This document shows, piece by piece, positions 1 to 10,194 of a stretch of 64,000 nucleotides of DNA. The stretch comes from Thinopyrum elongatum (Eukaryota; Streptophyta; Magnoliopsida; Poales; Poaceae), in the NCBI GenBank assembly GCA_011799875.1, contig CM022303.1, positions 302,854,566 to 302,918,565 on the forward strand. Reading direction: 5' to 3'. The notes beneath the pieces are model-generated. The model ran no database searches, had not been told where the DNA came from, and saw only the letters and a program-made list of their open reading frames with translations. The position numbers were made by a program, and so were the translations under genes. The first letter of the stretch is position 1. Each line of letters opens with the position of its first letter.

Positions 1-430
1 AATACAATTATACAGGCAAAATCGTTTCCGGTCGTAAGTACATCCCACACAGTCAGTCCCCGCTAAACGTTTCCGTTCGTATATACATCCCACACAGTCG
101 CTCCAAGGAAAATGTTTCCGTTTGCAGGTACATCACACATAATTTTCCCCATTAAATCGTTTGTGATAGCGTTGCCATTGAACGCGATATTAACAATTTT
201 ATCATTTGCGTTATTGAATGCATCACACACGGTGCGTAGAAGAAACTGTGTGGCAAAGGCTATCCATCACACACACTTTTTATGTGGTAAACGTTTTCGC
301 AAGGTGGCCTAACGCAAACAGTTTTCAAGAGGATGTCGTGTGTGATTGTTCATTGATCCAACACGGTTTATTCCTAGAAACTATGTGGGTTGCCTGAGGT
401 GATCGCCCACGGTGTTTTCTCAATAATCAT
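1..430. repeat. Subterminal-type repeats of a DNA transposon
   Basis: Short degenerate units recur, built around 'catcacacacggt' and 'cgtttccgt' with 'gtatatacatcccacacagt'. Similar 'cacacggt/gtgtgatg' units recur near 3345-3440, 4380-4450 and 13480-13580. Arrays of this kind are typical of the subterminal regions of TIR elements such as CACTA or PIF-Harbinger. No complete terminal inverted repeat is visible, so the superfamily is not assigned. Confidence 0.45.
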
Positions 431-697
431 TTGCAACAGAATAACCCAATTAGCAGGCTAATTGGCCATTAGCAGGCTAATTACCCTATTATTAATAATC
501 CATTTATTAATCTAATTAACATTTCATATTAAGCACACAATATATTTCATTTCCATATTAAGGAAGCAGAATTTCATAATTGAAATACGTCAGAGTACAA
601 CATCATATAGCTTCAGCACTCAGCTACCCCGGCCCATTACACAACTGCACCAGCACCAAGTTTCACATGCAACATCTAGAACCTTTCGAAATTAGCA
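431..697. other. AT-rich non-coding stretch
   Basis: AT-rich DNA downstream of the minus-strand B3-like gene remnant. It contains a short duplication around 455-485 ('tagcaggctaatt' twice). No coding or structural feature is seen; it may be the 3' untranslated part of that gene. Confidence 0.4.
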
Positions 698-1345
698 TCA
701 TAGACGGTACATAGACAGATGCATCTCATCTGGAAAACTGCTGAAGCGGAAGGCGAATATTGTGCCTTCATTGATGTTGAAGGTCTTTGCAACTTTAGGC
801 CAGTGCCTGTGGATGATTGACCATCCATCCTTCGTCCTCTTCAGGAACACTTAAATATTGAACCGTGGGTGTTGTATGAAAACCTTCCTCGCCTCCTGAC
901 CATAGAGGTGGTTTGAGAGGTAATAATCAGTGAACTGCTTTGGAAAGGCCTGAAAACAAGGATGTGCATAAATATCTTCTCTATATTGGAAATGGGGCAA
1001 AGGAATAAAAAAGGCAAGGTATAGTACCAACTTGTAGTGAACTGATGTCTTCTTCATTGTGTAGACAAAGATCTTGTTGTTTTTTGTCGCTAATTTCTTT
1101 ACCCTAGCAATCTTTCTGAGTTTCTTGACTTGATTGATATTCATGGACAACTCATTTCCCCATATGCAAAAAGGGATGAACAGTGGGTCAAAACCTATGA
1201 CAGCAGGACCTACATGTGCAAGACCAAATTGTTAAAAACCTAAATATTAGAATGGTTCCTGCAATTGCACAATAATGTGCTATTAGACAAAGGACCATGC
1301 ATGTGCTAACCTCGATTGCAAACCTCAGTGCTTCCCATTGTTTCA
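698..1345 (-). pseudogene. B3-like DNA-binding domain gene remnant, spliced
   Basis: This appears to be the 3' end of a spliced gene encoding a plant B3-like DNA-binding domain. Three exons can be drawn with GT-AG borders: 1345-1311, 1209-1028 and 949-698. The last intron (1027-950) is 78 bp and keeps frame if retained. The last two exons give the B3 pattern: a Lys-rich lead, 'LAFPKQFTDYYL' (the first strand and Pro-x-x-Phe motif of B3), 'KDGWSIIHRHWPKVAKTFNI' (like the family's DG-x-GW-x-x-F turn), then 'NEGTIFAFRF' (like the GD-x-x-x-F strand) and a TGA stop at 698-700. One in-frame TAA at 851-853 breaks it. B3 domains are plant-specific transcription-factor folds; copies are also carried by grass transposons. 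Upstream exons were not found. The domain call is by eye. Confidence 0.55.
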
Positions 1346-1474
1346 CTGCAACACATATAAGGTAGTTAGTCATCAGGTTAAGTGAGGGTTCGCATGCTAT
1401 CAGTAAAATATGTTGATGAAAAATAAGAACATTGCAGATTCATCAGATTAATTCAAGCCACATGGAAAACCCAT

Positions 1475-2450
1475 TTATCCAAACCAAGCATGATTAAGAA
1501 CTAGGAAATATAGCACTTGTATATGTTTCTCATGTATTAAGTGCAGCCAAATTTGATTTATTCCTCACATGCACAACAATACAAAATTCTACCCACGACA
1601 ATTGGACATCGCATTGCAGAATTGAACCAAGCAGTTAACTAAACACCAGAACAAATGAACCAAACATTAACTGAGCACCACATTGCACAATATAACATAC
1701 TCCTAATAGAAGATCAGACAGTTAACCAAACTAAGCATGCTTAACAAATTGGAAATATAGCAATTGTATTTGTTTCTCATGTATTTAGTACAACCAAATT
1801 CAATTTATTTCTCACATGGTATACAATAACAGAATGTACCCACAACAATTGAACATCGCAATGCAGAATTGAACCAAACAGTTAACTAAACACCACAACA
1901 AATGAACCAAACGTTAACTGAGCACCACATTGCACAATATAACATACTCCTAATAGAAGATCAGATAGTTAACCAAACCAAGCATGCTTAACAACTTGGA
2001 AATATAGCAATTGTATTTGTTTCTCATGTATTTAGTACAGCCAAATTCGATTTACTTCTCACATGGTATACAATAACAGAATGCACCCACAACTATTGAA
2101 CATTGCATTGCAGAATTGAACCAAATAGTTAACTAAACACCACAACAAATGAACCAAACGTTAACTGAGCACCACATTGCACAATGTATAACATACTAGA
2201 AGATCAGACAGTTAACCAAACCAAGCATGCTTGACAACTTGGAAATATAGCAATTGTATTTGTTTCTCATGTATTTTGTAAAGATAAATTTGATTTATTT
2301 CTCACATGAAAGACAATACAAAATTGCACCCTGAAGAATTGAACATCACATTTGCATAATTGAACCAAACAGTTAACTAAACACGTCAACTAATTAACCA
2401 AACAGTTAATAAGTGAGCACCACATTGCACGACATATAGAACATATACAC
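1475..2450. repeat. Tandem repeat, unit about 246 bp, about 4 copies
   Basis: The marker 'aagcatg.tta' recurs near 1486, 1732, 1979 and 2222, so the spacing is 243-247 bp. Each unit also carries 'tttgtttctcatgtattt', 'cacatggtatacaata' and 'gaaccaaa.gttaact'. A partial fifth marker lies near 2547. The units are AT-rich and non-coding, and lie between two minus-strand gene remnants. Confidence 0.85.
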
Positions 2451-2607
2451 TAGAGCAACAGATTGCATGGTAAAAGTAGATAGCACAATTCGATAGAATT
2501 TGTTAAGGAAAGGCAGGAGCAGCACATGCAACGGGTAAACCGAGCATGCTTAACCGGCGTCGCTAGCAAACTAAACATGGGTCCTTATAGTGAGCTAATA
2601 AGACAAG

Positions 2608-3090
2608 CTACTCCTCAACGTCAAAGATATCAATGATGATTGGCTCCTTGGACATGGAAGAGGGTGAGGCCTCTGCATTGTGGGTGCCCTCGTCGTAGTG
2701 GTGAGTTGCCTGAGCTGCTCCGGGCACCAACCTGCTGGCTCTCGAGTTGAGGTAAGCACATGCACGCTAAGAAAACACATCGTAGTCTTCGTCGAAGGCA
2801 CCGAGGGTGGCCTCGAGAAAACGCCACGAACTATCATTTAAAGCAGCCAACCGTGTCGCGGCGTTGGCGCGTGAGGCGTCGATGGCGAGGTGCTTCTCCA
2901 AGATCTGGAGGTCAGCACGAATGACAGCCATCGCGACCTCATCCGCGCGTGTGGCCGCGATTTGCTTCTCCGCTGCCAAATGCTCCTTGAGCTCCTGGCT
3001 ATACTGCGTGCACCATGGCTTAGGGCGGCGCTTATTTGGTGGAGGGGTCGGTGATTTGGGTGGAAGGTGCCACGCCGGCGATCGGGGCAT
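2608..3090 (-). pseudogene. Unknown 160-codon helical ORF of the DNA transposon region
   Basis: One frame runs from ATG (3090) to TAG (2608-2610), interrupted only by a TAG at 2767-2769. The first third is Pro- and Lys-rich ('PPNKRRPKPW'). The middle is a predicted long amphipathic helix rich in Ala, Glu and Arg (roughly residues 30-90) that could form a coiled coil. The end is acidic ('FDEDYDVF', later 'IDIFDVEE'). It does not resemble a transposase catalytic domain. It lies on the same strand as the B3-like remnant and the 204-codon remnant, which suggests one transposon family. Function is unknown. The TAG would fit a CAG to TAG change. Confidence 0.45.
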
Positions 3091-3344
3091 GTCGGATGTG
3101 GAAGGAGGAGGAGGATGGGGGTCGGGTGTGGATTACCTGTCTGGATAGACGAGGCCGAGCAGCGTGAAGGAGTGTCGCTGGCGAGGAGGCAGCGCTGCAA
3201 GCAAGGAGTGAAGGTTTCAACTTGGAAAGGAAGGCAAAAATTGGGGAAATGTGGCTTTTGGTAAGGGGGAGGGGGCGGGGAGGTAGATATTTCCGCGGAA
3301 GCCAAAAATTTCAATCAGTTCAGTGAAAAAACTGGCGCGCAAAG

Positions 3345-3440
3345 TGTCATTAGACACGGTCCCTTTATTCAGCACTGTGTACGATATGTGAACATCACAA
3401 ATGATTCACATAGCTTAACCCATGTGTGATGAGTTTGAAC
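3345..3440. repeat. Subterminal-type 'cacggt/gtgtgatg' units
   Basis: Units 'agacacggt', 'cactgtgta', 'acatcacaaatgattcacat' and 'catgtgtgatgag' resemble those at 1-430. They sit between two gene remnants and may mark the edge between two related transposon copies. The surrounding 3091-3639 contains no supported gene. Confidence 0.4.
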
Positions 3441-3639
3441 GTGAAAAATTTTGGTTCGAATTTCCCTGGTTACAGTGGTCATCCATGTCATTGCATAATT
3501 TGGGTACACAAAGGAGACTACATCACACCCACACTTCTAAATCGAGCAATTTCAGCAATTAAAGAGAGCTAGCTGACCTAAACATTACTCTAACAAATTA
3601 AAGACCGGTGCTCATAATTAAACAAAACAAAGCCTACTA

Positions 3640-4254
3640 CTACAGCTGGTGCTCGTCAATCTCCGCCGCCTCCTGCATGTCCAGCTTGCGCCCGATGATC
3701 TCCTGGGGAAGGGGCTACATGGTATCCATCGCACCATACTCGACAAGCATCTCGCCATCCGCATCAACCATATCTTTGGAATAGGCCGCCATGAGCTAGG
3801 CGTGGGCGGCCGTGATCTGGGCTTGGGCGGGCTCCGTCGTGGCAAGGTATGACGCGTAGGAATGGACGGCTGCTCGAACGCTCTCAGCGATTGCCAACTC
3901 TTCGGCCGTGGGTTGCCGACCATTATCGAAGAAGCTTCATTCGATTTGTGCCGTGATCGCCATGAGCTGGGCGTGGGTGGCCTTGACATGGTCGTGGGCG
4001 GCCTCCATCAGGGCTAAGGCCGCCACTGCGAAATGGACAACTGTTGTGCCGCTCTCGCCAGTTGCTATCCCCGAGACAGATGTTGCTGCCGCCACCTGAG
4101 AAGCAACATCGGCCGTTTGGGCTGCCTTGGCCGCCCGGTCTCAGATTCCGGACGCGCTCACGAATCTTGTTAGCACGCGCCTGGCGGCTGCGGCCGCACT
4201 CACCCCGGAGTGGGCCACCGAAGTTGCCCTCACGAGGCGGGTCCACGTCCCCAT
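3640..4254 (-). pseudogene. Unknown 204-codon Ala-rich helical ORF, four internal stops
   Basis: A single frame runs from ATG (4252-4254) to TAG (3640-3642). It is broken by TGA at 4141-4143, TGA at 3937-3939, TAG at 3796-3798 and TAG at 3715-3717, with no frameshift needed. The translation is strongly Ala-rich and probably helical ('AAKAAQTADVASQVAAATSV'), holds a repeated 'A.AQ..AAHA' type segment, and ends in an acidic tail ('EAAEIDEHQL'). Composition and length recall the 160-codon ORF nearby, so both may be accessory ORFs of one DNA transposon family. No family is recognised and no catalytic motif is visible. Preservation of frame through four stops argues that this was a real protein. 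Confidence 0.4.
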
Positions 4255-4379
4255 CTTTCACCGATGATGATTGAACAGTGAAATGATATTTGGGGAGCGA
4301 GCTAGTGTGCTTGACACGCTGGTTGTGGACTGTAGCTGACGCACCTTCTCGCATAAGCCATATGTGTACTATACTCCGA

Positions 4380-4450
4380 CTGTGCTCCATGATATTTTGT
4401 GCTGCATCTCACACGGTTGGTGATAATAAACGGTGTGCGATCTACCTGAT
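4380..4450. repeat. Subterminal-type units near the ORF start
   Basis: 'atctcacacggttggtgataat' and 'cggtgtgcgatctacc' match the style of the repeats at 1-430. They lie just upstream of the minus-strand 204-codon ORF. Confidence 0.35.
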
Positions 4451-4559
4451 TTTTCGTCTTGATTTGAATTACATAATGGGGTCGCAGCTGCAAAGGATGG
4501 TGTTTGAATTGCTAGAACTTTTATCTGCAGTGAACATGCAACTATAGGTGTGTCATCAA

Positions 4560-6105
4560 AAAAATTGGAATTATTCAGGGTTCGTTTGGACACTTTTATA
4601 CATTAACTTGGTTTTCTAGGCATTTCAGGTGCACAATTCAAAACTAAACTACATGCACATGCTCCGGTGCACCAAAATGGGTTGTAAAATGATATATGTG
4701 TCCATGGGTTGATGCTTATGTCCCATGCAAGAAATGGGGATGAATTTCAAACACCACGGCACCATGGCTTTCCGGCAAACGTTGAGGTGCTTGCTTTTGT
4801 AATTCTAGTAAATCCAGAACTCGTCTGAAATTCATGAACCTTGGCATGCTATCATGGAATGGCACCAACATGCTGGGGTAAAAAATATTGTCCCATTTGG
4901 GGTAGGTTATGGTATAAGCTTCTCACAAACCAGAGCTTCTCACAAGAAGCCTCATGGTTCCTGTAGGGAAACGTGTCACCTTTGTGGACGAAACGATATC
5001 CGTTGCCTCTTCTTGCTTTCAAAACATTTCTAGTGTCAACATAGAACAACAGGAGTATTGTGTCATTTTTTGGGATTTTTCGTGGTTTGCTTCGACATTT
5101 TATACATTAACTGAGTTTTCTATGCGTTTATGTGCATAATTCAAATTTGAACTACATGCACATGCTCCAGTGCATATAAATGAGTTGAAAAATCAAATGT
5201 GTGTCCTTGGTTGCAACCTTAGGTCCCATGCAAAAAATGGGAATGAATGTCAAACACCTTTGCCACCGTCGCTCGCCCGCTAACATTGAGATACATGGTT
5301 TTAAAATTCTAGTAAATCGAAAACTTGTCTGAAATTCATGAAACTTGACATGCTATCATGGAACCGCATCAACATGAAGTGGTAAAAATATTGTCCCATT
5401 TGGGGCAAGTTGGGGTATAAGCTTCTCACAAACCAGAGCTTCTCGCAACAAGCCTCATGGTTACGGTAGGGAACGTTTCACCTTTCTGGACGAAACGATA
5501 TCCGTTGCCTCTTCTTGGTTTCAATTTTTTCTCTAGTGTCAACATAGGACAACAGGAGTGTTGTGTTAAATTTTGGAATTTTTCGGGGTTCATTTGGACA
5601 TTTTTATACATTAATTGAGTTTTCAATGTGTTTATGTGCATAATTCAAATTTGAACTACAGGCACATGCTCTAATGTATATAAATTGGTTGAAAATTCAA
5701 ATATGTGTCCTTGGTTGCATGCTTAGGTCCCATGCAAGAAATGGGAATGAATGTCAAACACCCTGCCACCGTCACTCGGCCGCAAACATTGGGATACATG
5801 GTTTTTAAATACTAGTAAATCCAAAACTCATCTGAAATTCATGAAACTTGGCATGCTATCATGGAGCGGCATCAATATGCTGTGGTAAAAAATTTGTCCT
5901 ATTTGGGGCAGGTTTGGGTATAAGCTTCTCACAACAAGCCTGATGGTTTCGGTAGGGAACGTGCCACCTTTGGGGATGAAACGATATCCGTTGCCTCTTA
6001 TTGCTTTCAAAAAATTTCTAGTGTCAACATGGAACAACAGGAGTGTTGTGTTAAATTTTGGAATTTTTCGAGGTTCGTTTGGACATTTTTATACATTAAC
6101 TGGGA
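4560..6105. repeat. Tandem repeat, unit about 500 bp, 3 copies
   Basis: The marker 'tttatacattaact' recurs near 4595, 5100, 5600 and 6085, giving unit lengths of about 505, 501 and 486 bp. Within each unit the same order of landmarks is kept: 'catgcacatgctcc', 'gtcccatgcaa.aaatggg', 'ctgaaattcatgaa', 'tgtcccatttgggg', 'ataagcttctcacaa' and 'aacgatatccgttgcctctt'. Copies are diverged by point changes and small indels. Short ORFs within it recur only because the DNA repeats. Confidence 0.9.
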
Positions 6106-6116
6106 TGGACAGTTTT

Positions 6117-6560
6117 TTAATATAAAACACTCATCGCAAACGTTTTAGTTAGAACACCCGTATGCAAACCGTCAGCTTCCCCAGGAAGCCTAGCGAAAAT
6201 GTGCCGAGCAGGATTTGTGCAGCTCTTGATCGCAAACGTTTTAGATAGAACACCCGTATGTAAACTGACAGCTTCCCCAGTAAGCCAAGGGAAAATGTGT
6301 CGAGCAGGATTTGTGCAGCTCTTCATCGCAAACGTTTTAAATAGAACACCTGGATGCAAAGTGAGAGCTTTGGTCTTCCGCAGTAAGCCAAGGGAAAATT
6401 CGCCGCACAGGATTTATGCATCTCTTCAATGCAAATGGTTCAGATTGAATAAGGTATGCAAAGCGGGACTTCGGCGCTAAGCCAAGAGAAAATCTGGCAA
6501 GCAGGATTTGTACCTCCTTTCAATGCAAATGGTTTTTTCGGATGACCCGTGTGCAACCAT
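6117..6560. repeat. Tandem repeat, unit about 95 bp, 4-5 copies
   Basis: Units begin with 'cgcaaacgttttag.tagaacacc' near 6136, 6231, 6327 and, more diverged, 6429 and 6522. Each continues with 'agcttcccca..aagcc', 'aaaatgtgccgagcaggatt' and 'gtgcagctctt'. Short, head-to-tail, diverged units directly following a longer array resemble a subterminal repeat block of a large DNA transposon. Confidence 0.85.
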
Positions 6561-7225
6561 GTACAGACAATTTGGTAAGATTTGCATCTGTCATATTGGG
6601 TATATTGACATTTGTCAAACTGGAAAGATTGACATTTGTTGATCTAGTAACATTGCCATTTGTCAACCTTGTAACACTGCGATTTGTCAAAATATGCAGC
6701 TAAAAATCACTAGCACTATCTAATTTTTGCAACTAAAATTCAGTAATTAAGAATAGATTTCATTCATAGATTAAGCAGTTGCTCCTTATACAAACAGTTC
6801 AACTCGACAGCTGAACTGACCAAACTTTTCCCCAATTGTTGCCAACCTCGTACTGAAATAGCTAGTTCAACTATATATACTAGCTAATTTTAAGTACGTT
6901 GTACAGTTCCACCACATCTATAGTCAGATGAACTGAACAAAATAGCCCCTAAATATTACTACTACGGAGGGGCTTGGTACTACTTCCGGTAGCCTCTCCT
7001 CTGTCGAACGCGCTCAGTAAGAGGAAGAGGAGGAGGAGCCTACCGACGAGCTGGACAACTGCAATACGGTGCCTGCCACTGCTGCACCTTCAGCGACGCT
7101 CACCTCGAACGCCCTCTACCGTTCCAGACGACCCCTCTCGAAGCGGCGGGACTGCTCGTAGATGTCCTGATTCCTCGCCTCTGCATCGGCGTGTGCTGCG
7201 GCCACGACTATGGTAAGGCTCTTTG
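6561..7225. other. AT-rich spacer and a coding-like remnant left of element A
   Basis: 6561-6960 is AT-rich with repeated 'ttgacatttgt' units and no ORF. 6990-7225 is GC-rich and coding-like: the minus strand reads Ala- and Arg-rich sequence ('VVAAAHADAEARNQ') of the same flavour as the helical ORFs at 2608-4254. It is cut by the left LTR of element A at 7226. Confidence 0.35.
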
Positions 7226-8136
7226 TGTCGGATTCGGGGTTCCGCAGACCCTTGAGAGGTTTGAACTCTGGGGTGCGTGCGAAGAACTCTCCCTCCCCAG
7301 TCTGCCTGCTCAATGATTCCACGGCCTAGCTCGACGAACCCAAGGGACAAGAGACACAGCAGTTTATCTTGGTTCGGGCCACCTTGCGGTGTAATACCCT
7401 ACTCCGGCTTTGTGGTGGATTGCCTCGGAGGGCTGAGGATGAACTAGTACCAAGGTGGAATGACCTCAGGAGGTGAGGTGTTCTTGAGCTCGATGAGCTG
7501 GTGAGGTGGTGAGGGTGGAATGGATCTGATCCAGCTCCCCTCCTGTTCAAGGTGAAGGTTTCCCTCCCCCCTATGGTGGTGGCTAAGTCCTATTTATAGT
7601 AGTCTTGGTCCTCTTCCCAAATATAGGCGTGAAGGGATCCCACAACGGCCAAATTCGAAGGGAGACAACTAGTACAAGTTATCCTGACAAAAGTAGTCTT
7701 CGCCTGCAAAAGCCTCTGGCGGTGACACTGTAGTGGGCTCCGCGATGACCTCCGCCCTGCCGTCCTGGCGGTCCTGGTCTTGTTGCACCGATATGGAAAC
7801 CTTTGCTTGATTCCTCGGGACTCCACGCTTGTGCTTGCCTCCTTGGCACCAAAGGGGAAACTGGTACACTGCGCCCGCCTGGTCTTGGTCGTCATGGCTC
7901 ACGTCAGGTGAACCTCGCGAGGTCTGGCTTGCATTGATATCTCCGCTCCTCGGGAGCCAGCCTGGGGAGGCCGCCCCTCGTGGAGGTCTTGGTGTCATCC
8001 GCCTCGCGAGTCTTGGCCCCTCGCGAGGGTCTTGAGTTGTTGTTGCTGAAGCTGGGCCATACCAGGCCATCGATGGAGCCACGCCGTGGGCCGCAGTCAT
8101 GCAAGTCTGGGCACCCCCGGTCCCAGGATGCCGACA
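7226..8136 (-). repeat. 3' LTR of element A
   Basis: The 911-bp segment starts TGTCGG and ends CCGACA on the plus strand, a perfect 6-bp inverted terminus. To its right, the minus strand has a G-rich tract just before the LTR (plus 'gtagcccccggg' at 8137-8148), as expected for a polypurine tract. A minus-strand TATA box ('ctataaata') lies at 7590-7599. No second LTR copy of A is present in the window for comparison, so the borders rest on the termini and the tract. Confidence 0.65.
7590..7599 (-). promoter_or_regulatory. TATA box of element A LTR
   Basis: The minus strand reads 'CTATAAATAGG' inside the LTR, as expected for the U3 promoter of an element transcribed leftwards. Confidence 0.5.
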
Positions 8137-8380
8137 GTAGCCCCCGGGTCCAAGGCGCGCTCGAACTTGGCTTCGAGGTGAAGCCAAAGGGCAAGTGCGG
8201 AGCGCCGCGGGCCCTAACCGCCTGCGGCCTCGGTTGCCGTGTGGCGATTGATGGGGCGTGTGCGCCTCTGCTTCCCCACGCTGCCTCGGCAACTGCTCGA
8301 CTTGACGAGACCCTGCTGCATGCAGAGAAAAATCATCATTACGCATGATCATGGAGGCCGGCGGTCGGGCTCCCCTTGGC

Positions 8381-8387
8381 TATAAAT
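8381..8387 (+). promoter_or_regulatory. TATA box upstream of the antisense B3-like ORF
   Basis: 'ggctataaatgagg' lies 102 bp upstream of the ATG at 8483, outside the LTR and oriented opposite to the element's own transcription. It is followed by a pyrimidine-rich leader ('ctccttcttcttccttcttg'), typical of plant 5' untranslated regions. This suggests that the ORF had its own promoter. Confidence 0.6.
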
Positions 8388-8482
8388 GAGGAGAGGGGCA
8401 AAGCCCCCCTTGCTCGTCTCCGTCTTCTCGCCACCCGCTCCTTCTTCTTCCTTCTTGCCTCGCGCGTCTTGCCGCGGTGCTC

Positions 8483-9216
8483 ATGGCGCCGACAAGGAAG
8501 TTCTCTGCTGCCGAGAAGGGGAAGGCCCCTAAGGAGGGGCCCGGCTCGCCGCCGCCCAAGAGGGGACGAGGTCGCCCCCACAAGCATGCGGCGACCCCTG
8601 TGGTGACTCCTCGTGGATGTGGGCGCGCCTCGAGTGGCCGCGGCGGCGCCTCTTCTCGCGGCGAGAGCCGCCAGGGCGAGGCAGCTCCTGTGATGGAGGG
8701 AGGCACGCCGTGGTCGCCCGGCCTCCTCGGCCGCGCTTCCACTCGACGGAAGTTCTCCCAGAGTTTGTCGTGTGGTCGAAGGGGCCGACCGGCACCTGGC
8801 TCTTGCTCCCCCGCTTCTTCACGGGCGAGCTGCCGGTCGCTGGCCTTGACGGCCTCTAGCTGCTAGCTGACGGCTGCTGCAGCAAGGCTTTATGGATCGG
8901 GGTCGAAGTTTTCGCCGCCGAGAACATAGCCCTGACCCGCGGCTGGCAGACGTTCGCCCGCGCGCGTGGCCTGAGAAGGAGGTGCACCCTCCACTTCAGG
9001 TACGATGGCGTCGCGACCCTCTACGTGAGGGTGTTTGGGGAAGATGGCCGCCGCGCAGGGTGCTGCACCGAAGATGATGGCGGCAACGATGAGCTTGGCA
9101 TTGACGACGGCCGTGGTGATGCTGAGGGTGAGCTTGCCCTTGGCGACGACCGCGGCTCGTTCAGCAGCGGTGGCTCTTCCTCCGGCGAGAGCACAAGCAG
9201 CGGCGGTTACGACTAG
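8483..9216 (+). pseudogene. AT-hook + B3-like DNA-binding protein, antisense ORF of element A
   Basis: The reading begins at ATG 8483 in a good context (purine at -3 absent, G at +4) with a basic N-terminus holding an AT-hook-like core, 'KRGRGRPHK', near residue 26. A one-base frame change is needed somewhere between 8625 and 8755. The next frame (8755-9216) gives a B3-like domain: 'LPEFVVWSKG', 'LLLPRFFTGELP', then 'RGWQTFARARGL' and 'LHFRYDGVATLYVRVFGEDG', which fit the B3 strands, the GW-x-x-F turn and the final V-x-x-F strand. A TAG at 8857-8859 interrupts it. The C-terminus is acidic and Ser/Gly-rich ('DDRGSFSSGGSSSGES'), ending in TAG at 9214-9216. B3 domains bind DNA in plant transcription factors. 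The gene lies between pol and the 3' LTR, opposite to gag, where element B has a different antisense ORF. Domain calls are by eye. Confidence 0.65.
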
Positions 9217-10194
9217 CCGCCACACCGCCGGGCTCGCTTCAAGGGAGGTGGCGGGTCTTCTCGCCGCCGCACCCCGGTGAAGCGGGAGAAGGGCTCAGGC
9301 TGAGCCCGGAGAACCTCCGGAGCCGAGCCTCAGGAGCTACTGCAGTCGCGCGGGCCGTTTCTGTTTAACCTTTCCTTTCTTCTGCATTTTGAAAAAAGTA
9401 GAGAGCCCTGCTAGGGCGTGTAATGAACCATGGCACTTATGCCGCTATGCTATGTTTATTGTTCTTGTGTTATGCTATGGTGTTCATGTCCTGAGTAGGT
9501 GTGGTAAGATAACTTAGCTTGGTACACCCGCGGTAGCTTCCCTCCTTGCGAGGGCACGTCCTTCAGCACCTGGTGAGGCCCCCTTGTTGCCGACCTAGGA
9601 GCCGCTAGCCTCGGGAGGCATCATAAAACTGCAGGGTTTGTTAGAAAACTTGTCGGGTGCCTTGTTCTTCCTTGCGTGAGCCCTCAGGCATGACTAGTCA
9701 TGGCTTAGTTCACCACGTCGCGGTAACCAGGGGGCACAGACTTAAGAGGGTGCGCAAATCACGAGCTCAATCGAGTGCGCCTCGCGAAGATCAAGGAAGC
9801 CGAAGCTCTGGGGCAACAAGGCTTTGGCGAGGTGTGTTCGCGGCGTGGGCTAGCCCAACGCACGCACACACCTGTCCAGCCCCCGTGGGAGGCGCACGAG
9901 GGAGAGCGACAGGCAACTGCCGTTCTCCCTAACCCAGAGAAAAAGCAAGCGAGGCAAGAAGAGAAAACCCAACTAGGCAATCGAGAAACGCTAGAGCTCC
10001 AAATTCCATTAAAAGGTTGCAAACCGGTTGCAGAAAGCAAGCAAATGAACAGCCGCGTACGGCACCTGGTCTAGTCTTCTCACCAGCGTGGAGCTAAGTG
10101 CTGCCGCTAGGACATGGGAGGGAGCCCCCGAGGCCGGAGGGCGGCACTCTGGAGACTCCGGGGCGTGTGCAGCCCCACTCATTATTACGTGAGA
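9217..10194. other. Non-coding part of element A after the B3 ORF
   Basis: The 3' flank of the B3-like ORF. It becomes AT-rich around 9360-9500 ('tgtttattgttcttgtgtta'), as a plant 3' untranslated region would, then GC-rich. No pol domain is seen, so integrase and RNase H are missing from the expected position. Confidence 0.45.

Noticed and set aside
7669..8352. 227-codon minus-strand frame and other frames over the LTR of A and the B3 promoter.
   Set aside because: GC-rich LTR sequence with overlapping frames on both strands; no recognised domain, and it spans the LTR border.
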